A stretch of 64,000 bases of DNA, taken from NCBI RefSeq assembly GCF_900169305.1, contig NZ_FWDP01000003.1, forward strand, positions 124,001-188,000. The letters run 5' to 3'. The notes below the pieces were generated by a model that did not search any database, was not told the DNA's origin, and saw only the letters and a list, made by a program, of their open reading frames with translations. Position 1 is the stretch's first letter. Every line of letters begins with the position of its first letter. The translations under genes were made by a program, and so were the position numbers. Positions 1 through 11,389 of the stretch are shown one piece after another. The stretch is from Marinilactibacillus piezotolerans (GTDB lineage Bacteria; Bacillota; Bacilli; Lactobacillales; Carnobacteriaceae_A).

Positions 1-157
1 AAATACCGTTTGCCAGCATCAGAATCATGACCTGCGGACGAATCTCAAATGTCTCCCATTCAAAGGCTGCCAGACCAATGATCAAGGTATACAGAAGAGA
101 CAGACCCAGTGAAAACGATGCTTGTTTGTAAATAAGAGAATCTTTGTATGATTTCAA
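1..157 (-). CDS. oppC: Peptide ABC transporter permease, OppC-like (5' part only)
   Basis: The window holds only the first 52 or so codons; the gene continues past the left edge. The translation has a short basic cytosolic lead, then a hydrophobic membrane segment (LGLSLLYTLIIGLAAFEW) and the start of a second. It follows the OppB-like gene on the same strand by about 18 bases, the usual oppB-oppC order. A TTG at 157 is the likely start because a near-consensus ribosome site (AAGGAAGTGAT) ends about 7 bases before it; the GTG at 169 lies inside that site. The OppC assignment rests mainly on position and on the topology of the N terminus, because the conserved permease motif lies outside the window. 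Confidence 0.65.
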   Translation of the reverse strand, partial: MKSYKDSLIYKQASFSLGLSLLYTLIIGLAAFEWETFEIRPQVMILMLANGI

Positions 158-175
158 AGTATCGATCACTTCCTT

Positions 176-1624
176 TTAATGTCTTTTGAGATTGGTTCGG
201 ATACGCGGATCAATCAATGCATACAGCATATCGATCACAACATTGATAACGGATAAGACGATTGCAACATAGATGACGCCTCCAAGAACTGCTGGAATAT
301 CAGGGATAAACTGTCTTTCAACGATATAACTGCCGATCCCATTGATATTGAATACCTGCTCCGTAACAGCTGCTCCGCCAAGCACGCCTCCGAATTGCAG
401 TCCAATGATCGTTACGATCGGAATCAGAGCATTCGGCACAGCATGTCGCAGCATCACACGACCGTTGGACAATCCTTTTGAACGAGCAGTCAGAATGTAG
501 TCTTCATTCATGACTTCCAACGTAGACGAGCGGGTCATACGAGCAACAGATGCCATCAGCAAGGTTCCCAGAACAACTGCCGGCATGATCAGAGATGAAA
601 AGTTTTCGGCGTTGTAAGTTGCCGGCAACCAGCCCAGCTCAATGGAAAAGGTTAAGATAAAGATCAAACCTTGCCAGAAACTCGGAATAGAAAGACCGAT
701 CAAAGCAATAAACATAAATACATGGTCAAACAGTGTATTCGATTTGACCGCTGAATAAATCCCCGCCGGCAAAGCAATCACTAATGCAATCAGCAAAGCG
801 AATATAGCCAGCTCCATCGTTACTGGGAAACGTCTCATAATGGTATTGACGACATCCTGGTTTCCTGAATAGGCATTTCCAAGATCGAAGGTGAAGACCC
901 CTTTGATTGTACGCCATAACTGGACAATATAAGGGTCGTCTAATCCATACACTGCATTGAAGTTATCAATCTGCTCTTGTGTCGCCGTTTCACCAATAAT
1001 GTTCCGCGCTGCATCCGATGGTGAAAAGTACAGCAGCGTAAAGACAATCACGGTCACTCCTAAAATGACCAGCATCATCATCAATAACCGTTCAAACAAG
1101 TACTTAACAAACGGATTGGAGTGAATCAGCATAAGCAGATACATCGGAAATCCTATCACCACTGATAAAATGAACAGCGGCAGCTGTCCGATAAATTGCT
1201 CAGTCAGTCCAAGATAAGTGACTTTCTCACGATTAGAATTTTTGAAAATCTCATCTGCTTTCTTATCAACAGCCTTTTTGAATTGCTGGTTGAATAAGTC
1301 ATCGACGCGTTTACTCGTTTCTTTTTCAGATAGTGATTTGTCGAAAAAGGCTTGTTTGTTTCGTTCTTGCTTCAGTAGTTCCGACTTCAATTGCTGATCA
1401 TACCCTTTATCTATCAGCAACTGTCTAGCTTCTTCCCAAACCTGTCCATTTTGCTTTTTGATATATTTCTTATAAATGAATGCAATAAACACAATCAGCT
1501 GGAAAGGAAGTCCCAAAAGAATCAGACCAATGCGATAAAAAGGACTTAAATACGCATTCCCATATTGCCTTTTGATACTTTGAAGAAACGTCTGATCTTG
1601 CTGAGTAATGACTTCATTTTTCAC
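176..1624 (-). CDS. oppB: Oligopeptide ABC transporter permease OppB
   Basis: Integral membrane subunit of a peptide importer. The C-terminal 300 residues are a classical BPD_transp_1 permease with about six helices and the cytosolic coupling loop seen as EDYILTARSKGLSNGRVMLR followed by HAVPNALIPI. At 482 aa it is longer than E. coli OppB (about 306 aa). The extra N-terminal 170 residues contain one hydrophobic segment, a charged Lys/Glu-rich cytosolic stretch and a second helix. Extensions of this kind occur in Lactobacillales OppB proteins. A T-box leader precedes it, so transcription is probably tied to aminoacyl-tRNA charging. The ATPase subunit is encoded divergently at 2198. The exact peptide range cannot be told from sequence. 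Confidence 0.88.
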   Translation of the reverse strand: MKNEVITQQDQTFLQSIKRQYGNAYLSPFYRIGLILLGLPFQLIVFIAFIYKKYIKKQNGQVWEEARQLLIDKGYDQQLKSELLKQERNKQAFFDKSLSEKETSKRVDDLFNQQFKKAVDKKADEIFKNSNREKVTYLGLTEQFIGQLPLFILSVVIGFPMYLLMLIHSNPFVKYLFERLLMMMLVILGVTVIVFTLLYFSPSDAARNIIGETATQEQIDNFNAVYGLDDPYIVQLWRTIKGVFTFDLGNAYSGNQDVVNTIMRRFPVTMELAIFALLIALVIALPAGIYSAVKSNTLFDHVFMFIALIGLSIPSFWQGLIFILTFSIELGWLPATYNAENFSSLIMPAVVLGTLLMASVARMTRSSTLEVMNEDYILTARSKGLSNGRVMLRHAVPNALIPIVTIIGLQFGGVLGGAAVTEQVFNINGIGSYIVERQFIPDIPAVLGGVIYVAIVLSVINVVIDMLYALIDPRIRTNLKRH

Positions 1625-1680
1625 CTGTCTACCTCCTGCTCTTTTGATATTAAATGCGGCAATTCTATAGTATTAGACAT

Positions 1681-1975
1681 AAAAAAAACCCTTAAATACA
1701 GAATATCCTGAATTTAAGGGCGAAAGATTTCATTTCACGGTTCCACCTTAAAGAATGCACAGTCTCATTCCTGCTGCTTGGCTAGGACGGACTCCACATT
1801 TTCTTATTCGATACTCAACGCATAGCTGTTTGAATATCGTTTTGCTGTAACGGGCAAACCCGATATCATCTACAGTACTAATGACCTCAATGATATAACT
1901 CCAAGATGCACTTCCAGACATTCCGCATTATCCCCTTTCAGCAAACAGGGACTCTCTATAAAATTGCAATGATCT
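1681..1975 (-). promoter_or_regulatory. T-box riboswitch leader of the oppBC transcript
   Basis: On the minus strand the conserved T-box AAGGTGGAACCGTG lies at 1749-1736. It is followed by an intrinsic terminator (1720-1681) whose arms CCCTTAAAT and ATTTAAGGG precede a run of eight T. Upstream is a stem I region with the AGAGAG element, a GCTGAAAG loop and a specifier region reading GGAAGTGCATCTTGGAG. Aligned to known T-boxes, the specifier triplet is best read as TGC (1910-1908, Cys), followed by a purine as is usual; a one-base shift would give GTG (Val). Uncharged tRNA would favour the antiterminator and allow oppBC expression. T-box identity is firm; the amino acid is tentative. Confidence 0.9.
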
Positions 1976-2031
1976 GTACTTTTCTTTTCAATGTCTTTTA
2001 CTTATTTTTTAATAGTTTTGTAATTGGCATT

Positions 2032-2060
2032 AATATACCAAATCCAAAATGTATCGTCAA
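2032..2060 (-). promoter_or_regulatory. Promoter of the T-box/oppBC transcript
   Basis: The minus strand reads TTGACG (2060-2055), a 17-base spacer, then TATATT (2037-2032). This places the start near 2025, about 50 bases before stem I of the T-box and 400 before oppB. It is back to back with the promoter at 2091. Confidence 0.75.
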
Positions 2061-2090
2061 GCTTTAAATATTATTTTCATAAATATTTTT

Positions 2091-2120
2091 TTGAAATATT
2101 TTTCCTTTTATGATTATAAT
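2091..2120 (+). promoter_or_regulatory. Promoter of the double-ATPase gene
   Basis: TTGAAA (2091-2096), an 18-base spacer and TATAAT (2115-2120). The start would be near 2127, giving a leader of about 70 bases before the ATG at 2198. Another TTGACA at 2145 has no good -10 partner. Confidence 0.55.
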
Positions 2121-2197
2121 AAACTCGACTTGATTTCTAAAGGATTGACACTCATACTATATTTTAACTATTCCGGCTACAGCCAAGGAGCGAAACA

Positions 2198-3925
2198 ATG
2201 GAAAAACTACTAGAAGTAAAACAGTTATCGATTGAATTTGAACAAGGAGAGACCTTTAATAGAGTAGCTGATCAGGTCCACTTCGATATCAGCAAGGGTG
2301 AAACACTGGGCATCGTCGGTGAGTCCGGCAGCGGAAAAAGTGTTACCGCCCGTTCGATCATGCGCCTGCTTCCGCCGAATGCCCGTAACAACGAAGAAAG
2401 CAAAATTGTCTTTATGGGCAAGGACTTAACCCAATTATCGGAAAAAGAAATGCGCAAAATTCGCGGAAAAGATATTGGAATGATTTTCCAGGATCCAATG
2501 ACTTCTTTGAATCCAACAATGTCGATTGGAGATCAGATCACTGAAAGTATCCGATATCACCAGAAACTGAAGAAAAAAGCTGCAAAAGCAGAAGCTATGA
2601 ATATTATGAATCTTGTCGGAATCAAAGATGTAGCATTTCGTTATGACCAGTACCCTCATGAATTTTCAGGCGGTATGCGTCAGCGGATGATGATCGCTAT
2701 TGCACTGGCCTGCAAGCCGGCACTGCTGATTGCAGATGAACCAACGACTGCACTGGATGTAACGATTCAAGCTCAAGTCTTGGACTTACTGAAAGATATT
2801 CAAAAACAGTTCGGTACTGCGATTATTCTCATCACCCATGATTTCGGGGTTGTAGCCAATATGTGCGATAATGTACTCGTTATGAAAGATGGAGAAATTG
2901 TGGAAAGAGGCGCAACTACGGACGTATTCGAACATCCTCAGCATCCATATACCAAAAGGTTGCTGGATGCAGTTCCCAACCTTAAAAAAGATCAGAAAGC
3001 TCCTTCTGAAAGAGCTGCATCAGAGAAAACGCTCCTGTCTATCAAAGAGTTGCAGAAACACTTTGACTTGGGGAAAGGCGCCGTGCTAAAAGCCGTTGAC
3101 GGCGTCACTCTGGATATTTATGAAGGAGAAACATTAGGGCTCGTCGGCGAATCAGGTTCTGGTAAATCGACTATGGGCAGAACCTTGCTGCGTCTGCATG
3201 AAGCGACCGGCGGAGACGTTTTGTATGAAGGGTTTAATTTGAATACGCTGGATGCAAATGAAATGAAAGATATGCGTAAGCATATGCAATTGATATTCCA
3301 GGATCCATACGCTTCCCTTGATCCGAGAATGAAAGTGGTTGATTTGATCGGTGAAGCCTTGGATGTTCACAAACTCGCTCAGAATAAACAGGATCGTTAC
3401 AATAAGGTTGTTGAATTACTGAAACTGGTCGGTTTAGATCCCGCTTTTGCGAATCGTTATCCGCACGAGTTTTCCGGTGGACAGCGCCAGCGAATCGGAA
3501 TTGCCCGTGCACTTGCCGTGAATCCTAAGTTTATCGTCTGCGACGAACCTCTTTCTGCCCTTGACGCATCCATACAGGCACAAATCGTCGACCTGCTGGA
3601 GGACTTGCAGAAAAAACTGGGACTGACTTATCTGTTTATTGCGCATGACTTGGCAATGGTTAAACGAATCAGTGATCGGGTCGCTGTTATGTACAATGGT
3701 CAGTTAGTAGAAATAGCGGATTCTGAAGAGTTGTTTTCCAATCCGCTCCATCCTTATACTAAAAAACTGCTTGCGGCTATTCCGGTTCCAGATCCGGCTT
3801 ACGAAGCAACTCGAAAACAGACAGTCGATGATTCAGAAATCCCTATACCAGATGCTTCTGCTGCAACATTACAGGAAGTGACCCCTGGACACTGGCTTTC
3901 TGTATCTGCTGACCAAACTGTATAG
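2198..3925 (+). CDS. Peptide ABC transporter double ATPase (DppD-DppF fused)
   Basis: Cytosolic energising subunit carrying both nucleotide-binding domains in one 575-aa chain. Each half has its own Walker A (GESGSGKS, near residues 40 and 333), Q-loop (FQDPMTSLNP and FQDPYASLDP), ABC signature (FSGGMRQR and FSGGQRQR), Walker B (LLIADEPTTALD and FIVCDEPLSALD) and switch His (ITHDF, IAHDL). Each half also has the oligopeptide/dipeptide C-terminal extension with the HPYTK motif. Most peptide importers use two separate ATPases, OppD and OppF; fused forms like this are known from GsiA-type systems. Divergent from the permease genes, so the natural partners are the OppBC proteins at 1-1624. ATG at 2198 is preceded by AAGGAG at 2185-2190. 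Confidence 0.9.
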   Translation: MEKLLEVKQLSIEFEQGETFNRVADQVHFDISKGETLGIVGESGSGKSVTARSIMRLLPPNARNNEESKIVFMGKDLTQLSEKEMRKIRGKDIGMIFQDPMTSLNPTMSIGDQITESIRYHQKLKKKAAKAEAMNIMNLVGIKDVAFRYDQYPHEFSGGMRQRMMIAIALACKPALLIADEPTTALDVTIQAQVLDLLKDIQKQFGTAIILITHDFGVVANMCDNVLVMKDGEIVERGATTDVFEHPQHPYTKRLLDAVPNLKKDQKAPSERAASEKTLLSIKELQKHFDLGKGAVLKAVDGVTLDIYEGETLGLVGESGSGKSTMGRTLLRLHEATGGDVLYEGFNLNTLDANEMKDMRKHMQLIFQDPYASLDPRMKVVDLIGEALDVHKLAQNKQDRYNKVVELLKLVGLDPAFANRYPHEFSGGQRQRIGIARALAVNPKFIVCDEPLSALDASIQAQIVDLLEDLQKKLGLTYLFIAHDLAMVKRISDRVAVMYNGQLVEIADSEELFSNPLHPYTKKLLAAIPVPDPAYEATRKQTVDDSEIPIPDASAATLQEVTPGHWLSVSADQTV

Positions 3926-3954
3926 TCAACGCCTTTGTTTACCTGAAGAAGACT

Positions 3955-3995
3955 AAACCTCCGCTTGCTCGAGATAAGAACAGCGGAGGTTTTTA
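3955..3995 (+). terminator. Intrinsic terminator after the double-ATPase gene
   Basis: CCTCCGCT at 3958-3965 pairs with AGCGGAGG at 3982-3989, followed by TTTTTATA. Confidence 0.85.
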
Positions 3996-4040
3996 TATTA
4001 GTTTTAACGGCGACTTCTCCGATAAAACATCTTTTATTTA

Positions 4041-5708
4041 TTATACTGGTGTTATTTTACATATACCTGCTTCGTAAGGTTTTAGATTGAGTATCTGTCC
4101 TGATTCAGTCCTGTCAGTGTAGTTTGTCAGTATAGTTTTTTTAATTCTCCACTCTTCCGGCACATCAACTGACGTATTTTTCGAAGACAAATTCGCATAG
4201 ACTAGAAAATGACGCTCTTCGCTGCTTCTGATATAAGCGAATACTTGCGGATGCTGTTCAGCAATCAGCGTATAAGTGCCATAAATCAACGTTTTTTCTG
4301 TCTTCCTTAACTGAATCATACGCTTATAAAAATGATAAATAGAATCTGGATCACTTTGCTGAGTCTCAGCATTGAGCGTAGTATAATTAGGGTTTACTTT
4401 CAGCCAAGCTGTCCCTTCGGTGAAGCCCGCTTGTTTTGTATTTTTCCACTGCATCGGCGTTCGTGAATTATCACGACCGTTCGACCAGATATAAGTCATA
4501 ACCTCTTCCTGAGCTTTTCCTTTTTCGATTTCAGACTGATAGTAATTTTTTATTGCAACATCTCTATAATCATCAATGGTATGGTATTTTACATTCGTCA
4601 TCCCCAGCTCTTGTCCCTGATAAATAAACGGTGTCCCTTGCATGAAAAAGTACATGACAGCCAATGCTGTTGCGGACTCTTTATGGTAAGTCTGATCATT
4701 CCCCCATGTAGAAACCACTCTCGGCAAATCGTGATTCTCAATAAATAACGCGTTCCAGCCTTTTTTATCCAGTGCTGCTTGCCACCTTGATAACGAAGTC
4801 TTTAACTGATTTAAATCTAAGCCGCTGCTTTTTGTTCCCCATAACTCGACGTGTTCAAACTGAAAAATCATATTGAAGTAGCCGCTCTCTTCATCAGCCC
4901 AGTGCTCAGCATCGTGGACCGTTACGCCGTTAGCTTCACCAACGGTTACAGCATCATACTGCTTAGTCGTTTTTTCAGTAAATTCAGTCAAGAAAACATC
5001 GATCCCCGGCTGATTGAGATGTCCATCATAGGATTCGACAAACGGCTCTTTCTGGGGATTCGGAAGATCCGGCAAACCTTCCTTTTTCTTGATATGCGAA
5101 ATAGCATCAATACGGAATCCATCAATGCCTTTATCCAGCCACCAGTTGACCATTTCATACAGCCGGTTTCGAACTTCCTGGTTTTCCCAATTTAAATCCG
5201 GTTGTTTTTTAGAAAAGATATGCATATAGTACTCTTCTGTTTCGTCATCATACTCCCAAATCGAACCGCCGAAAATAGATGCCCAGTTATTTGGACGTTT
5301 CCCTTTTTCTTGTCCCGATCTCCAGATATAAAAATCTCGATACTCTGAATCCTTTGATGATTTTGATTCGATAAACCACTCATGTTCATCAGAAGTATGA
5401 TTAATGACCAGATCCATGATCAATCGCATTCCGCGCTTATGCACTTCTTCTAACAGCGCCTCAAAATCTGCCATTGTACCGTATTCTGCAGCGATTTCTT
5501 TATAATCGCTGATATCGTAACCGTTATCATCATTAGGCGACTGATAGATCGGGCAGATCCAGATCAGCTCAATGCCCAGGTCTTCCAGATAATCTAATTT
5601 TTCTATGATACCCTGAATATCCCCGATACCATCTCCATTGGCATCTTTGAAGCTTTTGGGATAGATTTCATACGCTACGGCTTCTTTCCACCATTTTGCT
5701 TTGCCCAC
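4041..5708 (-). CDS. malL: Alpha-glucosidase / oligo-1,6-glucosidase, GH13
   Basis: Cytosolic glycoside hydrolase that removes glucose from isomalto- or malto-oligosaccharides. All GH13 regions are visible: DLVINHTSDEH (region I), GFRIDAISH with nucleophile D201, TVGEANGV with acid/base E258, and NHDLPRV with D327. The length of 555 aa and the N-terminal WWKEAVAYEIYPKSF are typical of subfamily 31 (MalL/DexB/TreC group). No signal peptide. The start is GTG at 5708, with AAGGGGAG eight bases upstream. It lies downstream of the galactan locus but a terminator (5776-5808) intervenes, so it is probably a separate unit. Specificity among oligo-1,6-glucosidase, dextran glucosidase and trehalose-6-phosphate hydrolase is not settled by sequence alone. 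Confidence 0.85.
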   Translation of the reverse strand: MGKAKWWKEAVAYEIYPKSFKDANGDGIGDIQGIIEKLDYLEDLGIELIWICPIYQSPNDDNGYDISDYKEIAAEYGTMADFEALLEEVHKRGMRLIMDLVINHTSDEHEWFIESKSSKDSEYRDFYIWRSGQEKGKRPNNWASIFGGSIWEYDDETEEYYMHIFSKKQPDLNWENQEVRNRLYEMVNWWLDKGIDGFRIDAISHIKKKEGLPDLPNPQKEPFVESYDGHLNQPGIDVFLTEFTEKTTKQYDAVTVGEANGVTVHDAEHWADEESGYFNMIFQFEHVELWGTKSSGLDLNQLKTSLSRWQAALDKKGWNALFIENHDLPRVVSTWGNDQTYHKESATALAVMYFFMQGTPFIYQGQELGMTNVKYHTIDDYRDVAIKNYYQSEIEKGKAQEEVMTYIWSNGRDNSRTPMQWKNTKQAGFTEGTAWLKVNPNYTTLNAETQQSDPDSIYHFYKRMIQLRKTEKTLIYGTYTLIAEQHPQVFAYIRSSEERHFLVYANLSSKNTSVDVPEEWRIKKTILTNYTDRTESGQILNLKPYEAGICKITPV

Positions 5709-5771
5709 TTGTTTTTCTCCCCTTTTTCCCGTTATTTATATACTGTTATTTTACAGAATAATGGACAGAAT

Positions 5772-5808
5772 AAAAAACAAGGACCCTCGAGTTAGAGTTG
5801 TCCTTGTT
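5772..5808 (-). terminator. Intrinsic terminator after ganB
   Basis: On the minus strand AACAAGGAC pairs with GTCCTTGTT and is followed by a T run. It separates ganB from malL. Confidence 0.85.
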
Positions 5809-5831
5809 TGATATTAATATATTTAAAAAGA

Positions 5832-8424
<2,593 letters not shown>

Positions 8425-8442
8425 CTTTTCGTTGAGCTTTTT

Positions 8443-10494
8443 CTATTTTTCGATCACTTTGACTTCGTAGGGTTCTAAAGCAAACTTACCATTGATCATT
8501 TCGTTCGTAAGGACATCTAGTACCTCATGTTCAATTTTGACTGTTTGTTTTTTCTCCGTAAAATTCATGATAAATACAATATCAGTGTCTTCATCCACTT
8601 TTCGACCTTGTACCGACACACCAACCTCATGATCTACTTTAAGGATAGGAGACAGGTTTAATTCGTCGATCAAGTCTTGATAGAACACTTGATTAAAAGC
8701 TTCTTCTAAACGAGCACCAATGTAATAGGCCTGTCCTTTATGGTATTTGTTATACGTAACAGCTGGTGTTTCTGAATAGAAATCTTCTAGATAATTCCCT
8801 ATTACGTCCGCATTTTTGTTTGTTATGATCGTTGCATAATCTTTAACTGTATACATCTTTTCTTTATACGAAATTTTATTTGAGTCTGAAGGATAAAACG
8901 TATCTGTTTCAATTGGTTCAATACCAAAAATATCCTGCAAGTCTTTTTTCCACCCTCCTAGATAAGCCAGATCGCTTTCATTTACTAATCCTGTCATGTA
9001 CCCAGAAACTAAAGTACCTCCAGCTGCTACAAAGTCTTTTAAACGAGTAATTGTTTTTTCACTCATCAAATATAGCATAGGAACGACTAGCAGTTTATAT
9101 TCATTAAAATGATTTTCTTTACTAATTACATCTACTGGTATATCTTTTTCCCAGAAAGCTTGATAATGCTTTTGCAGAGTTTGTGGATAATCTTTCGTCT
9201 GCAAGCCAAATCCTTGAGCGTCTTCCAAAGCCCAATCGCTTTCCCAGTCATACAATAATCCTACTTCAGCTTTTCTTTTTGTTCCTACAACTTTGTCAGA
9301 TAATTTCTCCATCGTTGCACCTACTTGGCTAACTTCTTTAAAAACTCTATTTTCAGCTGAACCATCGTGGTCAACAACAGCCCCATGAAATTTTTCAGAT
9401 GCTCCGCGTGATTTTCTCCACTGGAAATACAAATTGCTGTCTGATCCATGAGCTAACATTTGCATTGAAGACAAGTAATGCATATTAGGTCGTTTAGGTT
9501 TGTTATATTGATGCCAGTTTACAAGACTTGGAGTTGATTCCATCAATAACCATGGTTTTTGTTTCATGCTCTTGAAAGAGTCATTTATAAATGCTACTTT
9601 TGAAGCTAATTCATACGTTTCTTCGTAATCATTGTGCCAAGCTGGATACGCATCCCAGCTAATAATATCCACTTCTTTAGCAAACTTGCTGTAATCTAAT
9701 CCTCTAAACGGTATAAATTCAGGATTATCAGACATGAAGTTTGTTGTAATCGGAATATCTGGTGTAATTTCACGTAAGGGCACAATCTCATTTTTATAAA
9801 AATCAATCGTCTGATCCGTTACAAACCTTCTCCAGTCCAAATTCATCCCATGTACTAAATTTTCTCCAATTGGAGAAGGGGATTCTATCTGATTCCAATC
9901 AGTAATGGTATGACTCCAGAACGGACCCCACCATGCTTGATTTATTTTTTCTAAACTATTATCATAACGTGCTTTCAACCAGCCTCTAAAAGCTTCCTGA
10001 CAAAGATTACAGTGGCATTCTCCACCATATTCATTAGAAATATGCCACAACAATAGTGCAGGATGATTTTGATATCTTTCAGCTAACTTACGATTAATTT
10101 CTTGTGTTTTGCTTCTGTAATATGGCGAAGTATAACAGTGATTGTGCCGAGCTCCATAAAGCTGTTTTCTTCGTAGACTATCAACTCTTAAAACCTCTGG
10201 ATATTTTTTTGCCATCCAGGCGGGTCTTGCTCCACTAGGAGTAGCTAAGATTACTTTCCCCCCAATAGAGTTCATTCGATCAAAAACCTGATCTAACCAT
10301 TCAAAATCATAGACCTCCTCTTCCGGTTCCATACTTGTCCATGAAAACATTCCGACAGATACAGTATTGACCCCTGACTTTTTCATCAGCTCGATATCTT
10401 GTTCCAGTACTTCTGGATAATCTTTCCACTGCTCGGGGTTATAGTCTCCTCCGTGTAGTAATCTACGTTCGCTTGTTACATATTCTTTAGTCAT
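8443..10494 (-). CDS. ganA: Beta-galactosidase, GH42
   Basis: Cytosolic enzyme that releases galactose from imported galacto-oligosaccharides. The N terminus RLLHGGDYNPEQW is a GH42 hallmark. The acid/base E155 lies in HISNEYGG, and the nucleophile E319 in LLMESTPS. Cysteines in GECHCNLC just after the acid/base match the structural zinc cluster of many GH42 enzymes. The middle third is the trimerisation domain (VGLLYDWESDWALE onward) and the end is a small beta domain. 683 aa is normal for the family, with no signal peptide. It follows ganQ by 43 bases on the same strand, matching the ganSPQAB order known from Bacillus subtilis. Confidence 0.92.
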   Translation of the reverse strand: MTKEYVTSERRLLHGGDYNPEQWKDYPEVLEQDIELMKKSGVNTVSVGMFSWTSMEPEEEVYDFEWLDQVFDRMNSIGGKVILATPSGARPAWMAKKYPEVLRVDSLRRKQLYGARHNHCYTSPYYRSKTQEINRKLAERYQNHPALLLWHISNEYGGECHCNLCQEAFRGWLKARYDNSLEKINQAWWGPFWSHTITDWNQIESPSPIGENLVHGMNLDWRRFVTDQTIDFYKNEIVPLREITPDIPITTNFMSDNPEFIPFRGLDYSKFAKEVDIISWDAYPAWHNDYEETYELASKVAFINDSFKSMKQKPWLLMESTPSLVNWHQYNKPKRPNMHYLSSMQMLAHGSDSNLYFQWRKSRGASEKFHGAVVDHDGSAENRVFKEVSQVGATMEKLSDKVVGTKRKAEVGLLYDWESDWALEDAQGFGLQTKDYPQTLQKHYQAFWEKDIPVDVISKENHFNEYKLLVVPMLYLMSEKTITRLKDFVAAGGTLVSGYMTGLVNESDLAYLGGWKKDLQDIFGIEPIETDTFYPSDSNKISYKEKMYTVKDYATIITNKNADVIGNYLEDFYSETPAVTYNKYHKGQAYYIGARLEEAFNQVFYQDLIDELNLSPILKVDHEVGVSVQGRKVDEDTDIVFIMNFTEKKQTVKIEHEVLDVLTNEMINGKFALEPYEVKVIEK

Positions 10495-10537
10495 TCACTA
10501 TTATCCTTTCCGACTTAACCCATCAATATTTTTTCTG

Positions 10538-11386
10538 TTACCCTTTGGTTCCACCAGATGTTAATCCTGAAACAAAATGCTTTTGTAAAAGTAAAAAAGC
10601 AATAGCCACAGGGATACTAATTAAAATTGCACCAGCTGCAAATGTTGTATAACTCGCACCTTGTTTTTGATTTACTAAATCGTAAAGACCTAAAGGTAGT
10701 GTGTAAGTTTCTGGAGATCTTAAGATTGTTGAAGATAGAATAAAGTCTCCAAGCGGACCAGTAAAACTATTCATCGCTACAACTGCCAGCATTGGTCTAG
10801 CTAACGGAAGTAATATTTGCCAAAATATTCTAGTATTTCCTGCTCCATCAATACGAGCACTCTCGTCTAATTCAAATGGAATCGAATCAAAATACCCTTT
10901 CATTAAATACGTATTCATCGGAATCTGACCTCCAATGTATAGCATAATTAGTAACCAATGATTATTCATCATTCCTAGCATTTGAGCCAGCACATAAAGG
11001 GCGATCAAAGCAGAGAACTGCGGAATCATCTGTAGTAACAGAAATAGAATCAACCCATTCTTTCTTCCTTTGAACCTGAATCTAGAAAAAGCATAAGCTG
11101 TAAAAGATACACAAATCAAGGTACCTAACATCGTGAACAAACTTACCTTCATTGAATTTAAATACCATGAAATATACTGTAAGCTTGTTTCTCCAGCAAA
11201 GAGCCTTTTATAGTGGAATAAAGTAGGATTATCTGGAATCATTTTTGTACTGACTAGACTATTCCCCGGATTAAAGCTTGCACCAATCGTCCATAATAAT
11301 GGGTAAATAATTATAACCATTACCGCTATTAATAAAAGATAAGAGAATAGGAGTCGGGTCCGATTACTTTTTTTTGAAGCTATCAT
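10538..11386 (-). CDS. ganQ: Galacto-oligosaccharide ABC transporter permease, MalG type
   Basis: Second transmembrane subunit of the sugar importer. 282 aa with about six helices and the coupling motif ESARIDGAGNTRIFWQILLPLARP near residues 175-198, the EAA loop of the MalG branch. It begins only 3 bases after the MalF-type gene stops, so the two are almost certainly co-translated. Substrate is assigned from the neighbouring galactanase and galactosidase genes, not from the sequence of the permease itself. Confidence 0.88.
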   Translation of the reverse strand: MIASKKSNRTRLLFSYLLLIAVMVIIIYPLLWTIGASFNPGNSLVSTKMIPDNPTLFHYKRLFAGETSLQYISWYLNSMKVSLFTMLGTLICVSFTAYAFSRFRFKGRKNGLILFLLLQMIPQFSALIALYVLAQMLGMMNNHWLLIMLYIGGQIPMNTYLMKGYFDSIPFELDESARIDGAGNTRIFWQILLPLARPMLAVVAMNSFTGPLGDFILSSTILRSPETYTLPLGLYDLVNQKQGASYTTFAAGAILISIPVAIAFLLLQKHFVSGLTSGGTKG

Positions 11387-11389
11387 TTA

